From NCBI RefSeq assembly GCF_003105155.1, contig NZ_QETK01000023.1:28898-92897 (forward strand): 64,000 bases of DNA, read 5' to 3'. A program made the translations under genes and the position numbers. A model generated the notes under the pieces. That model worked only from the letters and a program-made list of their open reading frames with translations. It was not told the origin of the DNA and did no database searches. Positions within the stretch are counted from its first letter, which is position 1. Each line of letters begins with the position of its first letter. The DNA comes from Pseudomonas sp. SDI (GTDB lineage Bacteria > Pseudomonadota > Gammaproteobacteria > Pseudomonadales > Pseudomonadaceae). Shown in pieces: positions 10,206 through 18,174 of the stretch.

Positions 10206-11078
10206 ATGTTGAGTTCCGAGTTGAAGGCGTTCTACATGGTGGCCCGGCTGGGCAGCATTACCCTGGCGGCGAAGAAACTCGGGCTCAGCCAACCGACCGT
10301 GACCACGCAGATCCGTAACCTGGAAAGCCAGTACGGCGTCGAGCTGTTCTACCGGGGCGGGCGCCGGCTGACCTTGAGCGACGATGGCCTGGGCTTGCTG
10401 CCGATGGTCAAGGAGCTGATGCAGCGCGAGGCCGATATCGAGTTCTTCCTGCGCAACAGTGGCCAGGCGCAGGGTGCGTTGCGGATTGCGGCGACGGCGC
10501 CGTATTACATTCTCGACCTGGTGAAGATCTTCCGCGAGCAGTTGCCGCAGGTGGAGGTGTCGGTGGAGATCGGCAACTCGCAGCAGGTGCTGGAACTGCT
10601 GGAAGATTACCGCGTGGATGTGGCGGCGTCGTCGCAGTTGCTGGAGGACGCGCGACTGGTGCGACGGGTGCTGGGCACCGACCCGTTGGTGGTGGCGGTG
10701 CACCGCCAGCATGCCCTGGCGTCGCGCGAGTCGGTGCCGCTGGCGGCGCTGGCCGGGCATTGCCTGTTGATGCGCGAGCAGGGCTCGACCACCCGTAAGC
10801 TAACCGAGCAGATGCTCGACGCGGCGGGGGTGAAGGTAGGTGCGCAGCTGGAGATTGGTAGCCGCGAGTCGATCCGCGAGGCGGTGCTGCGCAATATCGG
10901 CATCAGCATCATTGCCCGGCATGAAGTGCCGCACAATCCAGAGTTGCGCGTGCTGACCCTGGAAGGTGCACCGCTGATTCATGAGTACCTGTATTGCCTG
11001 AAGGAGCGGCGCCAGGCGCGCCTGCCGGCGGCGTTTCTGGGGGTGGCGCAAGAAGTGGCGGCGCTATCGCGGGACTAG
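10206..11078 (+). CDS. LysR-family regulator, probably of the downstream phosphonate genes
   Basis: A 290-residue LysR protein with the N-terminal winged HTH (SITLAAKKLGLSQPTVTTQI) and a C-terminal effector domain. It resembles the LysR subfamily associated with aminoethylphosphonate catabolism, and it lies 127 bp upstream of, and codirectional with, a 2-aminoethylphosphonate-type transporter. The start at 10206 follows the cadA stop by 8 bp, which is coincidental or read-through, since cadA has its own metal promoter. Its stop codon sits in the loop of a long inverted repeat (11059-11093). Confidence 0.85.
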   Translation: MLSSELKAFYMVARLGSITLAAKKLGLSQPTVTTQIRNLESQYGVELFYRGGRRLTLSDDGLGLLPMVKELMQREADIEFFLRNSGQAQGALRIAATAPYYILDLVKIFREQLPQVEVSVEIGNSQQVLELLEDYRVDVAASSQLLEDARLVRRVLGTDPLVVAVHRQHALASRESVPLAALAGHCLLMREQGSTTRKLTEQMLDAAGVKVGAQLEIGSRESIREAVLRNIGISIIARHEVPHNPELRVLTLEGAPLIHEYLYCLKERRQARLPAAFLGVAQEVAALSRD

Positions 11079-11093
11079 CCCGCGACAGCGCCG
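11059..11093. terminator. Long inverted repeat with the LysR stop codon in its loop
   Basis: Arms CGGCGCTATCGCGGG (11059-11073) and CCCGCGACAGCGCCG (11079-11093) pair at 14 of 15 positions around the 5-base loop ACTAG, which contains the TAG stop. The core is REP-like. No T-tract follows, so it is either a weak terminator, an mRNA 3'-end stabiliser, or a REP fragment captured as coding sequence. Confidence 0.5.
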
Positions 11094-11205
11094 CCCCGAT
11101 ACATAAAATCTGCCTATACCACTATCACCAACTTTTGCCTCACCGCCACAGAACCTTCGCATTCCCCTCCTAGCATGGCCCTCATTCGTTCGGTGAGGTC
11201 CTGTC

Positions 11206-12270
11206 ATGAACAACACGCTCGCAACCCCTGGCGCACAGATGAAAGTGCGTGGCATCCACAAGCGCTTCGGTGCCTTCACCGCCCTGCACGACGTGTCCCT
11301 CGACGTCGCCGCTGGCGAGCTGGTGTGCCTGCTTGGCCCGTCCGGCTGTGGCAAGACGACCCTGCTGCGCTGCATTGCCGGCCTCGAACGCCAGGACCGC
11401 GGCGAGCTGTACATCGGCGAGCGTGACATCTCCCAGCTGCCACCCCAGGCCCGCGACTACGGCATCCTGTTCCAGTCCTACGCGCTGTTTCCCAACCTCA
11501 CCGTCGAAGCCAATATCGCCTACGGCCTGGCCGGCAGCAGCCGCGACGAGGTGCGTCAGCGCGTCGGGCAAATGCTCGAACTGGTCGGCCTCAGCGGCAG
11601 CGAGAAGAAATACCCCGGGCAACTCTCCGGCGGCCAGCAACAGCGGGTCGCCCTGGCTCGCGCCCTGGCCCCGGCGCCGTCGCTGCTGCTGCTCGACGAG
11701 CCGATGTCGGCCCTCGACGCCCGCGTCCGCGAACACCTCTGTAGCGAGCTGCGCCAGCTGCAACGCCAGCTCGGCATCACCACCCTGATGGTCACCCACA
11801 ACCAGGACGAAGCGATGCTGATGGCCGACCGCATTGCCGTGATGAACAACGGCCAGGTCGAGCAGTACGCCACCCCGCAGGAAATCTACGACAAGCCGGC
11901 CACGCCGTTCGTGGCCGAGTTCGTCGGCCAGGGCAACTGGCTGCCGTTCGAACGCAGCAGCCACAGCCACGCCCAGGTCGGCGCGATGAACATGCGCCTG
12001 GCCCCTGGCACCCCCAGTGCCAGCAGCGGCCGGCTGTTCTGCCGCCCGGAAGCGATCAGCGTCAACCCGCCGGTGCACGAAGAGAACCTGTTCCCGGCCC
12101 GCGTGCGTGAGATCACCTTCCTCGGCAACCGTTGCCGCATGAGCTTCGAGCTGAACCAGTTGCCCGGCCACGCCCTGCTCGCCGAAGTGGGGCCGCAGGA
12201 CATGCCGCGTCTCGGTTCACAGGACATCTGGGTCGCCCTGCCACCGAGCAGCCTGCAGGTGTTTGCCTGA
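11206..12270 (+). CDS. 2-aminoethylphosphonate-type ABC transporter, ATP-binding subunit
   Basis: A 354-residue ATPase of the polyamine/iron/phosphonate ABC class. Walker A is GPSGCGKTT, the signature is LSGGQQQRVALARAL, Walker B is LLLLDEPMSALD, and the switch His is in MVTHNQDEAM. The C-terminal third is a TOBE-type regulatory domain. The next gene starts two bases after the stop (TGAcATG), indicating tight coupling. Assignment to phosphonate rests on the operon with a PhnZ-like enzyme and on similarity to the PhnT2 family; iron or polyamine uptake would be the alternative from this gene alone. Confidence 0.85.
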   Translation: MNNTLATPGAQMKVRGIHKRFGAFTALHDVSLDVAAGELVCLLGPSGCGKTTLLRCIAGLERQDRGELYIGERDISQLPPQARDYGILFQSYALFPNLTVEANIAYGLAGSSRDEVRQRVGQMLELVGLSGSEKKYPGQLSGGQQQRVALARALAPAPSLLLLDEPMSALDARVREHLCSELRQLQRQLGITTLMVTHNQDEAMLMADRIAVMNNGQVEQYATPQEIYDKPATPFVAEFVGQGNWLPFERSSHSHAQVGAMNMRLAPGTPSASSGRLFCRPEAISVNPPVHEENLFPARVREITFLGNRCRMSFELNQLPGHALLAEVGPQDMPRLGSQDIWVALPPSSLQVFA

Positions 12271-12271
12271 C

Positions 12272-13996
12272 ATGGCCGCGCCCCTGACCCTGCCGATCGC
12301 ACCCGCGAAGGCGACCCCCAGCGCCCGCGTCTCGCTCGGCGACCGTCTGTTCGTCGTGGGCGGCAAATGGCTGCTGCTGGCGCTGCTGAGCGTGGCCGTG
12401 CTGATGCCGCTGCTGGCGATCTTCTGGCGCGGCTTCAGCAGCGAAGCCGGGCAGGGCGGCGGCCTGCTCGCCGCCCGCGAGCTGTTTGCCAGCGCCAACT
12501 TCCACTGGCTGCTCGGCAACAGCCTCAAGGTGTCGCTGAGCGTGGCGGCCATCGTCGTGCCGGTCGCCTACCTGTTCGCCTATGCCCTACAACGCACGCT
12601 GATCCCGGCCAAGGGTGTGTGGCGCGGTATTTCCCTGCTGCCGCTGCTGGCGCCGTCGATGCTGCCGGCCATTGCCCTGGTCTACCTGTTCGGCAACCAG
12701 GGCCTGCTGCGCGGGCTGCTCAGCGATAACATCTACGGTTTCTGGGGCATCGTGCTCGGCGAGGCGATCTACACCTTCCCGCATGCCTTGATGATCCTGC
12801 TGTCGGCACTGTCGCTGGCCGATGCGCGGCTGTTCGATGCCGCCTCCAGCATGGGGGCCGGTCCGTGGCGGGCGTTCCACAGCATCACCTGGCCGGCGAC
12901 GCGCCAGGCCGTGTTTGCCGCTTTCTGCCTGGTGTTCACCCTGACCATCACCGACTTCGGTGTGCCAGTGGTGGTGGGCGGCGACTATCAGGTGCTGGCA
13001 CTGGAAGCCTACAAGGCGGTGGTCGGCCAGCAGCAGTTCGGTCGCGGGGCACTGATCGGCATGGTGCTGTTGCTGCCGGCGCTGCTCAGTTTCGGCGTCG
13101 ATGCCTGGCTGCGCCGCCGTCAGGGCGAGGCCATGAGCGGCCGTGCGCAAGTGTTCGCGCCGCTGCCGTCGCGGCGTCGCGATGCACTGTTCCTGGCCTT
13201 CGTAGTGCTGGTGTGCGCGATCCTGCTGCTGGTGGTGGGCATGGCGGTGTACTCGTCGCTGGTCACGTTCTGGCCGTACAACCTGTCGCTGTCGCTCAAG
13301 CACTATCAGTTCGACGAAACCGCCGGGGGCGGCTGGCTGGCCTATACCAACAGCCTGAAGATGGCCGTCGGGACGGCGCTGATCGGCAGCGTGGTGATCT
13401 TCACCGGTGCCTACCTGATGGAGAAGACCAGCGGTCAGCGTCACCTGAACCTGCTGCTGCGCCTGCTCAGCTTCGTGCCGATGGCGGTGCCGGGGTTGGT
13501 ACTGGGCCTGGGTTACGTGTTCTTCTTCAACCTCGGCGGCAACCCGCTGCATGTGTTCTACGGCAGCATGGTACTGCTGGTGGTGTGCACCATCGCCCAT
13601 TACCTGACCACCGCCCAGATGACCGCCACCACCGCCCTGCGCCAGCTCGACGGCGAGTTCGAAGCCGCCGCGCTGTCGCTCAAGGCGCCGCTGTACCGGC
13701 ACTTCCTGCGTGTCACCGTGCCGATCTGCCTGCCGGCGTTGCTGGATATCGTCCGCTACCTGTTCGTTTCGGCGATGACCACGGTGTCGGCGGCGATCTT
13801 CCTCTACAGCCCCGACACCATCCTCGCCGCCGTGGCCGTGCTGAACATGGACGACGCCGGCAATGTCGGCGGCGCTGCGGCGATGTCGACGCTGATCCTG
13901 CTGACCAGTGCCAGTGTCTCGCTGCTGCTGGCCTGGGCCTCGCGTGGCCTGCTGCAACGCTCCCAGGCCTGGCGCCAGCGCGCGCCCGGCCAGTAA
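12272..13996 (+). CDS. 2-aminoethylphosphonate-type ABC transporter, fused permease
   Basis: A 574-residue inner-membrane protein with two complete permease halves fused in one chain, about twelve helices. Each half carries an EAA-type loop, for example DARLFDAASSMGAGPWRAF in the first half and LDGEFEAAALSLKAPLYRH in the second. Two-in-one permeases of this length are typical of the PhnU2 and FbpB-like families. Start ATG 12272 is chosen over an in-frame TTG three codons earlier, which overlaps the ATPase stop. Confidence 0.85.
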   Translation: MAAPLTLPIAPAKATPSARVSLGDRLFVVGGKWLLLALLSVAVLMPLLAIFWRGFSSEAGQGGGLLAARELFASANFHWLLGNSLKVSLSVAAIVVPVAYLFAYALQRTLIPAKGVWRGISLLPLLAPSMLPAIALVYLFGNQGLLRGLLSDNIYGFWGIVLGEAIYTFPHALMILLSALSLADARLFDAASSMGAGPWRAFHSITWPATRQAVFAAFCLVFTLTITDFGVPVVVGGDYQVLALEAYKAVVGQQQFGRGALIGMVLLLPALLSFGVDAWLRRRQGEAMSGRAQVFAPLPSRRRDALFLAFVVLVCAILLLVVGMAVYSSLVTFWPYNLSLSLKHYQFDETAGGGWLAYTNSLKMAVGTALIGSVVIFTGAYLMEKTSGQRHLNLLLRLLSFVPMAVPGLVLGLGYVFFFNLGGNPLHVFYGSMVLLVVCTIAHYLTTAQMTATTALRQLDGEFEAAALSLKAPLYRHFLRVTVPICLPALLDIVRYLFVSAMTTVSAAIFLYSPDTILAAVAVLNMDDAGNVGGAAAMSTLILLTSASVSLLLAWASRGLLQRSQAWRQRAPGQ

Positions 13997-14042
13997 CTCG
14001 CGTACCCAACCGTTGAACTCCAACCTTCATAGGAATCGCATC

Positions 14043-15068
14043 ATGTTCAAGCCACTTGCTCTTGCCGCTGCCGTTCTCTCTGCCTTCAGCTTGCAGGCCA
14101 TGGCCGCGCAAACCCAACTGACCGTCTACACCGCGCTGGAAGCCGAACAGCTCAAGAGCTACAAGCAGGCCTTCGAGAAGGCCAACCCGGACATCGAGAT
14201 CAAGTGGGTGCGCGATTCCACCGGCATCATCACCGCCAAGCTGCTGGCCGAGAAGGACCGCCCGCAAGCCGACGCGGTGTGGGGCCTGGCCGCGTCGAGC
14301 CTGGCGATTCTCGACCAGCAGGGCATGCTGCAACGCTATGCGCCGAAGGACCTGGCCAAGATCGGCGCGAACTACCGCGACGCGGCCAACCCGCCGGCCT
14401 GGGTGGGCATGGATGTGTGGGCGGCGACCATCTGCTTCAACAGCGTCGAGGCTGAGAAACAGGGCCTGACCAAGCCCGTGAGCTGGCAGGACCTGACCAA
14501 GCCCGAGTACAAGGGCAAGATCGTCATGCCCAACCCGGCGTCGTCGGGCACCGGCTTCCTCGATGTGAGCGCCTGGTTGCAGACCTTTGGCGAGCAGCAG
14601 GGCTGGGCCTACATGGATGGCCTGCACCAGAACATCGGCCAGTACGTTCACTCCGGTTCCAAACCGTGCAAGTTGGCAGCCGCGGGCGAGTTCCCGATCG
14701 GGATCTCCTTCGAGTATCCGGCCGTGCAGTTGAAGCGCCAGGGTGCACCGCTGGACATCGTCTTGCCGAAGGAAGGCCTGGGCTGGGAAATCGAAGCGAC
14801 CGCCGTGATCAAGGGCAGCGAGCATGAAGCGGCGGCCAAGCGCCTGGCCGACTTCTCGGCGAGCCCAGCGGCGATGGAGCTGTACAAGGAGAACTTCGCA
14901 GTGTTGGCCCAGCCGGGTATCGCCAAGCCGCAGACCGAGCTGCCGGCGGACTACGAGCAGCGCCTGATCAAGAACGACTTCGCCTGGGCCTCGAAGAACC
15001 GCGACAGCATCCTGGCCGAGTGGCGCAAGCGCTATGACGGCAAGTCGGAGAAGGTGGCGCAGCAGTAA
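14043..15068 (+). CDS. 2-aminoethylphosphonate-type ABC transporter, periplasmic binding protein
   Basis: A 341-residue exported binding protein. The signal peptide is MFKPLALAAAVLSAFSLQAMA with probable cleavage after AMA at about residue 20. The mature protein begins QTQLTVYTALEAEQ and continues with the type 2 periplasmic-binding fold seen in Fe3+/AEP binding proteins (EIKWVRDSTGIITAKL, NPASSGTGF). It is the third transporter gene, 46 bp after the permease. The ligand is inferred from the cluster, not from residues. Confidence 0.85.
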   Translation: MFKPLALAAAVLSAFSLQAMAAQTQLTVYTALEAEQLKSYKQAFEKANPDIEIKWVRDSTGIITAKLLAEKDRPQADAVWGLAASSLAILDQQGMLQRYAPKDLAKIGANYRDAANPPAWVGMDVWAATICFNSVEAEKQGLTKPVSWQDLTKPEYKGKIVMPNPASSGTGFLDVSAWLQTFGEQQGWAYMDGLHQNIGQYVHSGSKPCKLAAAGEFPIGISFEYPAVQLKRQGAPLDIVLPKEGLGWEIEATAVIKGSEHEAAAKRLADFSASPAAMELYKENFAVLAQPGIAKPQTELPADYEQRLIKNDFAWASKNRDSILAEWRKRYDGKSEKVAQQ

Positions 15069-15117
15069 GCCAGCTCCGACAGTGGCAATTAGCCTCCCCC
15101 CTATCTGAAGGACTCCC

Positions 15118-16245
15118 ATGACCGATCTCCTCATCGTCGGCGCCGGTATCCTCGGCCTTTCCCACGCCTATGCCGCCGCCCGGCGCGGCCTGCGCGTGCG
15201 GGTGTTCGAGCGCAGTGCCACGCCACTTGGCGCCTCGGTGCGCAACTTCGGCCAAGCGCTGATCAGCGGCCAGCCCCCTGGCCAGATGCTCGACCTGGCC
15301 AAGGCCAGCCGTGGCATCTGGGCGCACTGGTCGCAACAGGCCGGCTTCGCCCTCAAGAGCAACGGCTCGCTGTTGTTCGCGCGCAACCCACTGGAACACG
15401 AACTGCTCCAGGCCTTCTGTAGCGAACGCGCCATCGCATATGGCTACAACGTCGAGCTGCTGCACGGCGCTGCACTCGACGAGCTCTACGGCGGCCAGTT
15501 CCGCCATCACCACGCCGCCCTGCGCGGGCTCGACGACCAGCAGTTGTACTCGCGCGAAGCGTTGCCGGCGCTGGTGAAGTTCCTGCGCGACAAGTTGGGT
15601 GTGGATTTCCATTTCTCCACCCTGGTCCGCGATATCGAACCCGGCCAGGTCAGCACCACGGCCGGGCGCTTCAGTGCCAGGCACATCGTGGTCTGTTCCG
15701 GTCACGACTATCAAACCCTGCTCGCCGAACCGCTGGCCGCGTTGCAGCCGCAGGTGTGCCGCCTGCAGATGCTGCGCGCGCGCCCGCGCTTTGCCCTGGA
15801 CTTGCAACACGCGCTGCTCACCGGCCTGAGCTGCCTGCACTACGGCGCCTATGCCGATCTGCCGCTGGCCCAGACCCTGCGCGCCGAGGTCGAGCGCGCC
15901 ACGCCGCACCTGCTGGAACACGGCATCCACCTGCTGATCAGCCCCACGCCGTATGGCGAGCTGATCATCGGCGACTCGCATGCCTACGGCAGCGATGCCT
16001 CGCCGTTCAACGCCGAACAGGTCGACAACTGGCTGATCGAGCTGGCCGAGCAGACCCTGGGCGGGCCTATCGACGTCGTTGAGCGTTGGCAGGGCGTCTA
16101 TGGTTCTGGCGGGCCGGGGCCCTTCTCGCTGTTGCAGGTGGCGCCGGGAATCCACGCGGCGCTGATGCACAGCGGGGTCGGCATGAGCGTCGGCCCGGCG
16201 CTGGCCGAGCGGCATATCGCGCAGTTGCTCAACGAAGGCGAGTGA
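15118..16245 (+). CDS. FAD-dependent amine oxidoreductase of the phosphonate cluster (DadA-like)
   Basis: A 375-residue flavoprotein. The N-terminal dinucleotide fold has GAGILG at residues 8-13 and the FAD-binding Arg/Asn region SVRNFGQALISGQ. The C-terminal end has YGSGGPGPFSLLQVAPGIHAALMHSGVGMSV-type FAD contacts, as in DadA/glycine-oxidase relatives. The subfamily is one found in phosphonate clusters, and members have been reported to oxidise N-methylated or free 2-aminoethylphosphonate. Here it lies directly before the HD oxygenase (10-bp gap), so it probably prepares or diverts a substrate of that enzyme. Confidence 0.82.
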   Translation: MTDLLIVGAGILGLSHAYAAARRGLRVRVFERSATPLGASVRNFGQALISGQPPGQMLDLAKASRGIWAHWSQQAGFALKSNGSLLFARNPLEHELLQAFCSERAIAYGYNVELLHGAALDELYGGQFRHHHAALRGLDDQQLYSREALPALVKFLRDKLGVDFHFSTLVRDIEPGQVSTTAGRFSARHIVVCSGHDYQTLLAEPLAALQPQVCRLQMLRARPRFALDLQHALLTGLSCLHYGAYADLPLAQTLRAEVERATPHLLEHGIHLLISPTPYGELIIGDSHAYGSDASPFNAEQVDNWLIELAEQTLGGPIDVVERWQGVYGSGGPGPFSLLQVAPGIHAALMHSGVGMSVGPALAERHIAQLLNEGE

Positions 16246-16255
16246 GGGCAAGCCC

Positions 16256-16813
16256 ATGCGAATGGCCGAAGAGGTGCTGAACGAGGTGTTTGCCTTGTAC
16301 CAGCGCCATGGCAACCAGGACTACCTCGGCGAGCCGGTGTCGCAGCTCGAACATATGTCGCAGGCGGCGCAGCTGGCGCTGGACGAGGGCTATGACGACG
16401 AGGTGGTGCTGGCGGCGTTTTTCCATGACATCGGGCATATCTGCGGCAATGCCGAGGCTGACATGGGCGGGTACGGGGTGGTCAGCCATGAGCGCGTGGG
16501 CGCCGAGTACCTGCGTCGTTGCGGGTTTGGCGAGCGGCTGGCCCGGCTGGTGGAGTATCACGTCGAGGCCAAGCGTTATCTCACCCTGCGCCAGCCGGGG
16601 TATTACCAACGCTTGAGCGAGGCGAGCCGGCGGACGCTGGCGTATCAGGGCGGGGTGATGAGCGAGGCCGAGGCCGATGCGTTCGAGCAGGACCCGCTGT
16701 TCGCGGTGAGCGTGCGCATGCGCCAGTGGGATGAGCTGGCCAAGGCGGTGGCCGCGCCGGTGATGGACCTGGGGGTGCTCAGGGGCAAGGCGCTGGGATT
16801 GTTGAGGCGCTAA
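16256..16813 (+). CDS. PhnZ/TmpB-like HD-domain diiron oxygenase (C-P bond cleavage)
   Basis: A 185-residue HD-domain protein of the phosphonate-associated family. It carries Tyr23 and Glu26 in YLGEPVSQ, His33 in EHMSQAAQ, His57-Asp58 and His61 in FFHDIGHICGN, His78 in VVSHE, His102 in EYHVEAKRYL and Asp159. This reproduces in order, offset by one or two residues, the diiron ligands and the Tyr24/Glu27 substrate-gating pair known for PhnZ. PhnZ oxidatively cleaves (R)-2-amino-1-hydroxyethylphosphonate to glycine and phosphate. A 4-base overlap with the convergent GTPase gene marks the end of the operon. Confidence 0.88.
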   Translation: MRMAEEVLNEVFALYQRHGNQDYLGEPVSQLEHMSQAAQLALDEGYDDEVVLAAFFHDIGHICGNAEADMGGYGVVSHERVGAEYLRRCGFGERLARLVEYHVEAKRYLTLRQPGYYQRLSEASRRTLAYQGGVMSEAEADAFEQDPLFAVSVRMRQWDELAKAVAAPVMDLGVLRGKALGLLRR

Positions 16814-18174
16814 AGCTCCTGCACCAGCGCATCGATCTGCTCCGTCCGCTCCGCCTGGCTCAGCCGCGCCCCCGGATTCAGCGACGACCACTGCGGGTGT
16901 GCCCGCGCCTTGTTCAGCGCTTCCGGCAGCTTGCCCTCGCGCCACAGCGTGTCCGGCGGCGTCGCCAGCGTGATCCGCTCCAGCGCCGCATGCCCGCGGC
17001 CCTCCAGTGCCTGCAGCAACTGCCGCTGGCGCAGCGCGAGCAAGCGCAACACACCATCGCCCACCGTCAGTTCCTGCTGCCCCTTCAGCTTGCCGAGCAA
17101 GCGCGAACCGTAATTGCGCGCCGTTTGCAGCGCGCCACCGGCAATCGCCCCGGCCAGCGCCGCCGCGCCCAGGGTCAGCCCGCCGACCAGCAAATCGACC
17201 CCTGCGCCCGCCGCTGCGCCTGCCGCCACGCCACTGCCCAGGCGAACCCCCAGCAGCTTCAGCGTTTCCGGGTTGAACAGGTCATCGCCCCAACGCCCGT
17301 CGAGCAATGGCAGATCCTCGGCGCGGGCATCTTCGCGGCGGAACGCATAGAGCTTGAGCAACGCCTCGACACAGCGCTGCTCGCGCTGGCGGATCGCCTG
17401 ATGCAGCTCGGCCACCGCCGCGGCTTCTTCCGCTGGCTGCGCCACCACACTGCGCCGGCACGCCGCGCAGTCGAGCAGCAATTCGGCAATCAGCCGCTTG
17501 CCACTTTGCTGGCGCGCCAACCGTTGCGCCTGCTGATCGTCGATCAGCCGCTGCAATGCCGGGCGGGCGTTTTCCAGCAGCAGCGCGAGGCTTTCATAGA
17601 GCCGCCGTTCGCCGTCTTCCGGCGGCGCGACGCTATCGAAGCGCACCAGCGCATGCAGCCCGAGCCGGGCCAGCGCTTCGCGCCAATCCGGCTCGCGGTG
17701 GTTGCTGCTGGCCACGAAATTCAGTACCGGCAACAGCGGCTTGCCACACCCGGCGAGCACTGCCAGCTCGTCGCGGTACTTGGCCAGCACCGGCTCGCGG
17801 GCATCGATCACATACAACCCGGCATCGCTGGCCAGCAACTGACGCAGTACCTTGGCCTCTTGCTCGAAGCGCTGGCGCGCCTCGCTGCCCTGGAGGAAGC
17901 GCGCCAGCCGCGCCGGGCCGTCGAGGCGCTCGCCCGGTCGTTCCAGGCGCTCTAGGTAGTCGAGCAGGGCGATGGCGTCTTCCAGCCCCGGCGTGTCGTA
18001 CAGCTCCAGCAACGGCTGGCCGTCCACCGACAGCCGCGCGCCCTCGACATGGCGGGTGGTGCTGGGCCGGTGCGACACCTCGCCAAAGCCGACATCGCGG
18101 GTCAGCGTGCGCAGCAGCGAGGTCTTGCCGACGTTGGTGTGGCCGACCACGGCCAGTTTCAGCGGCTTAGTCAT
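16810..18174 (-). CDS. DUF3482 GTPase
   Basis: A 454-residue P-loop GTPase. G1 is GHTNVGKTS (residues 11-19), the G2-like region is RPSTTRH, and G3 is DTPGL (60-64). The usual NKxD base-recognition motif is not visible; LNFVASSNHRE (151-161) takes its place. The C-terminal half contains a Gly/Ala-rich hydrophobic stretch that may contact membrane. Start ATG 18174 is preferred over ATG 18180 because GGAG is 7 bases upstream of the former but only one base from the latter. It overlaps its partner gene by 8 bp, so the pair is translationally coupled. Function unknown. Confidence 0.8.
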   Translation of the reverse strand: MTKPLKLAVVGHTNVGKTSLLRTLTRDVGFGEVSHRPSTTRHVEGARLSVDGQPLLELYDTPGLEDAIALLDYLERLERPGERLDGPARLARFLQGSEARQRFEQEAKVLRQLLASDAGLYVIDAREPVLAKYRDELAVLAGCGKPLLPVLNFVASSNHREPDWREALARLGLHALVRFDSVAPPEDGERRLYESLALLLENARPALQRLIDDQQAQRLARQQSGKRLIAELLLDCAACRRSVVAQPAEEAAAVAELHQAIRQREQRCVEALLKLYAFRREDARAEDLPLLDGRWGDDLFNPETLKLLGVRLGSGVAAGAAAGAGVDLLVGGLTLGAAALAGAIAGGALQTARNYGSRLLGKLKGQQELTVGDGVLRLLALRQRQLLQALEGRGHAALERITLATPPDTLWREGKLPEALNKARAHPQWSSLNPGARLSQAERTEQIDALVQEL

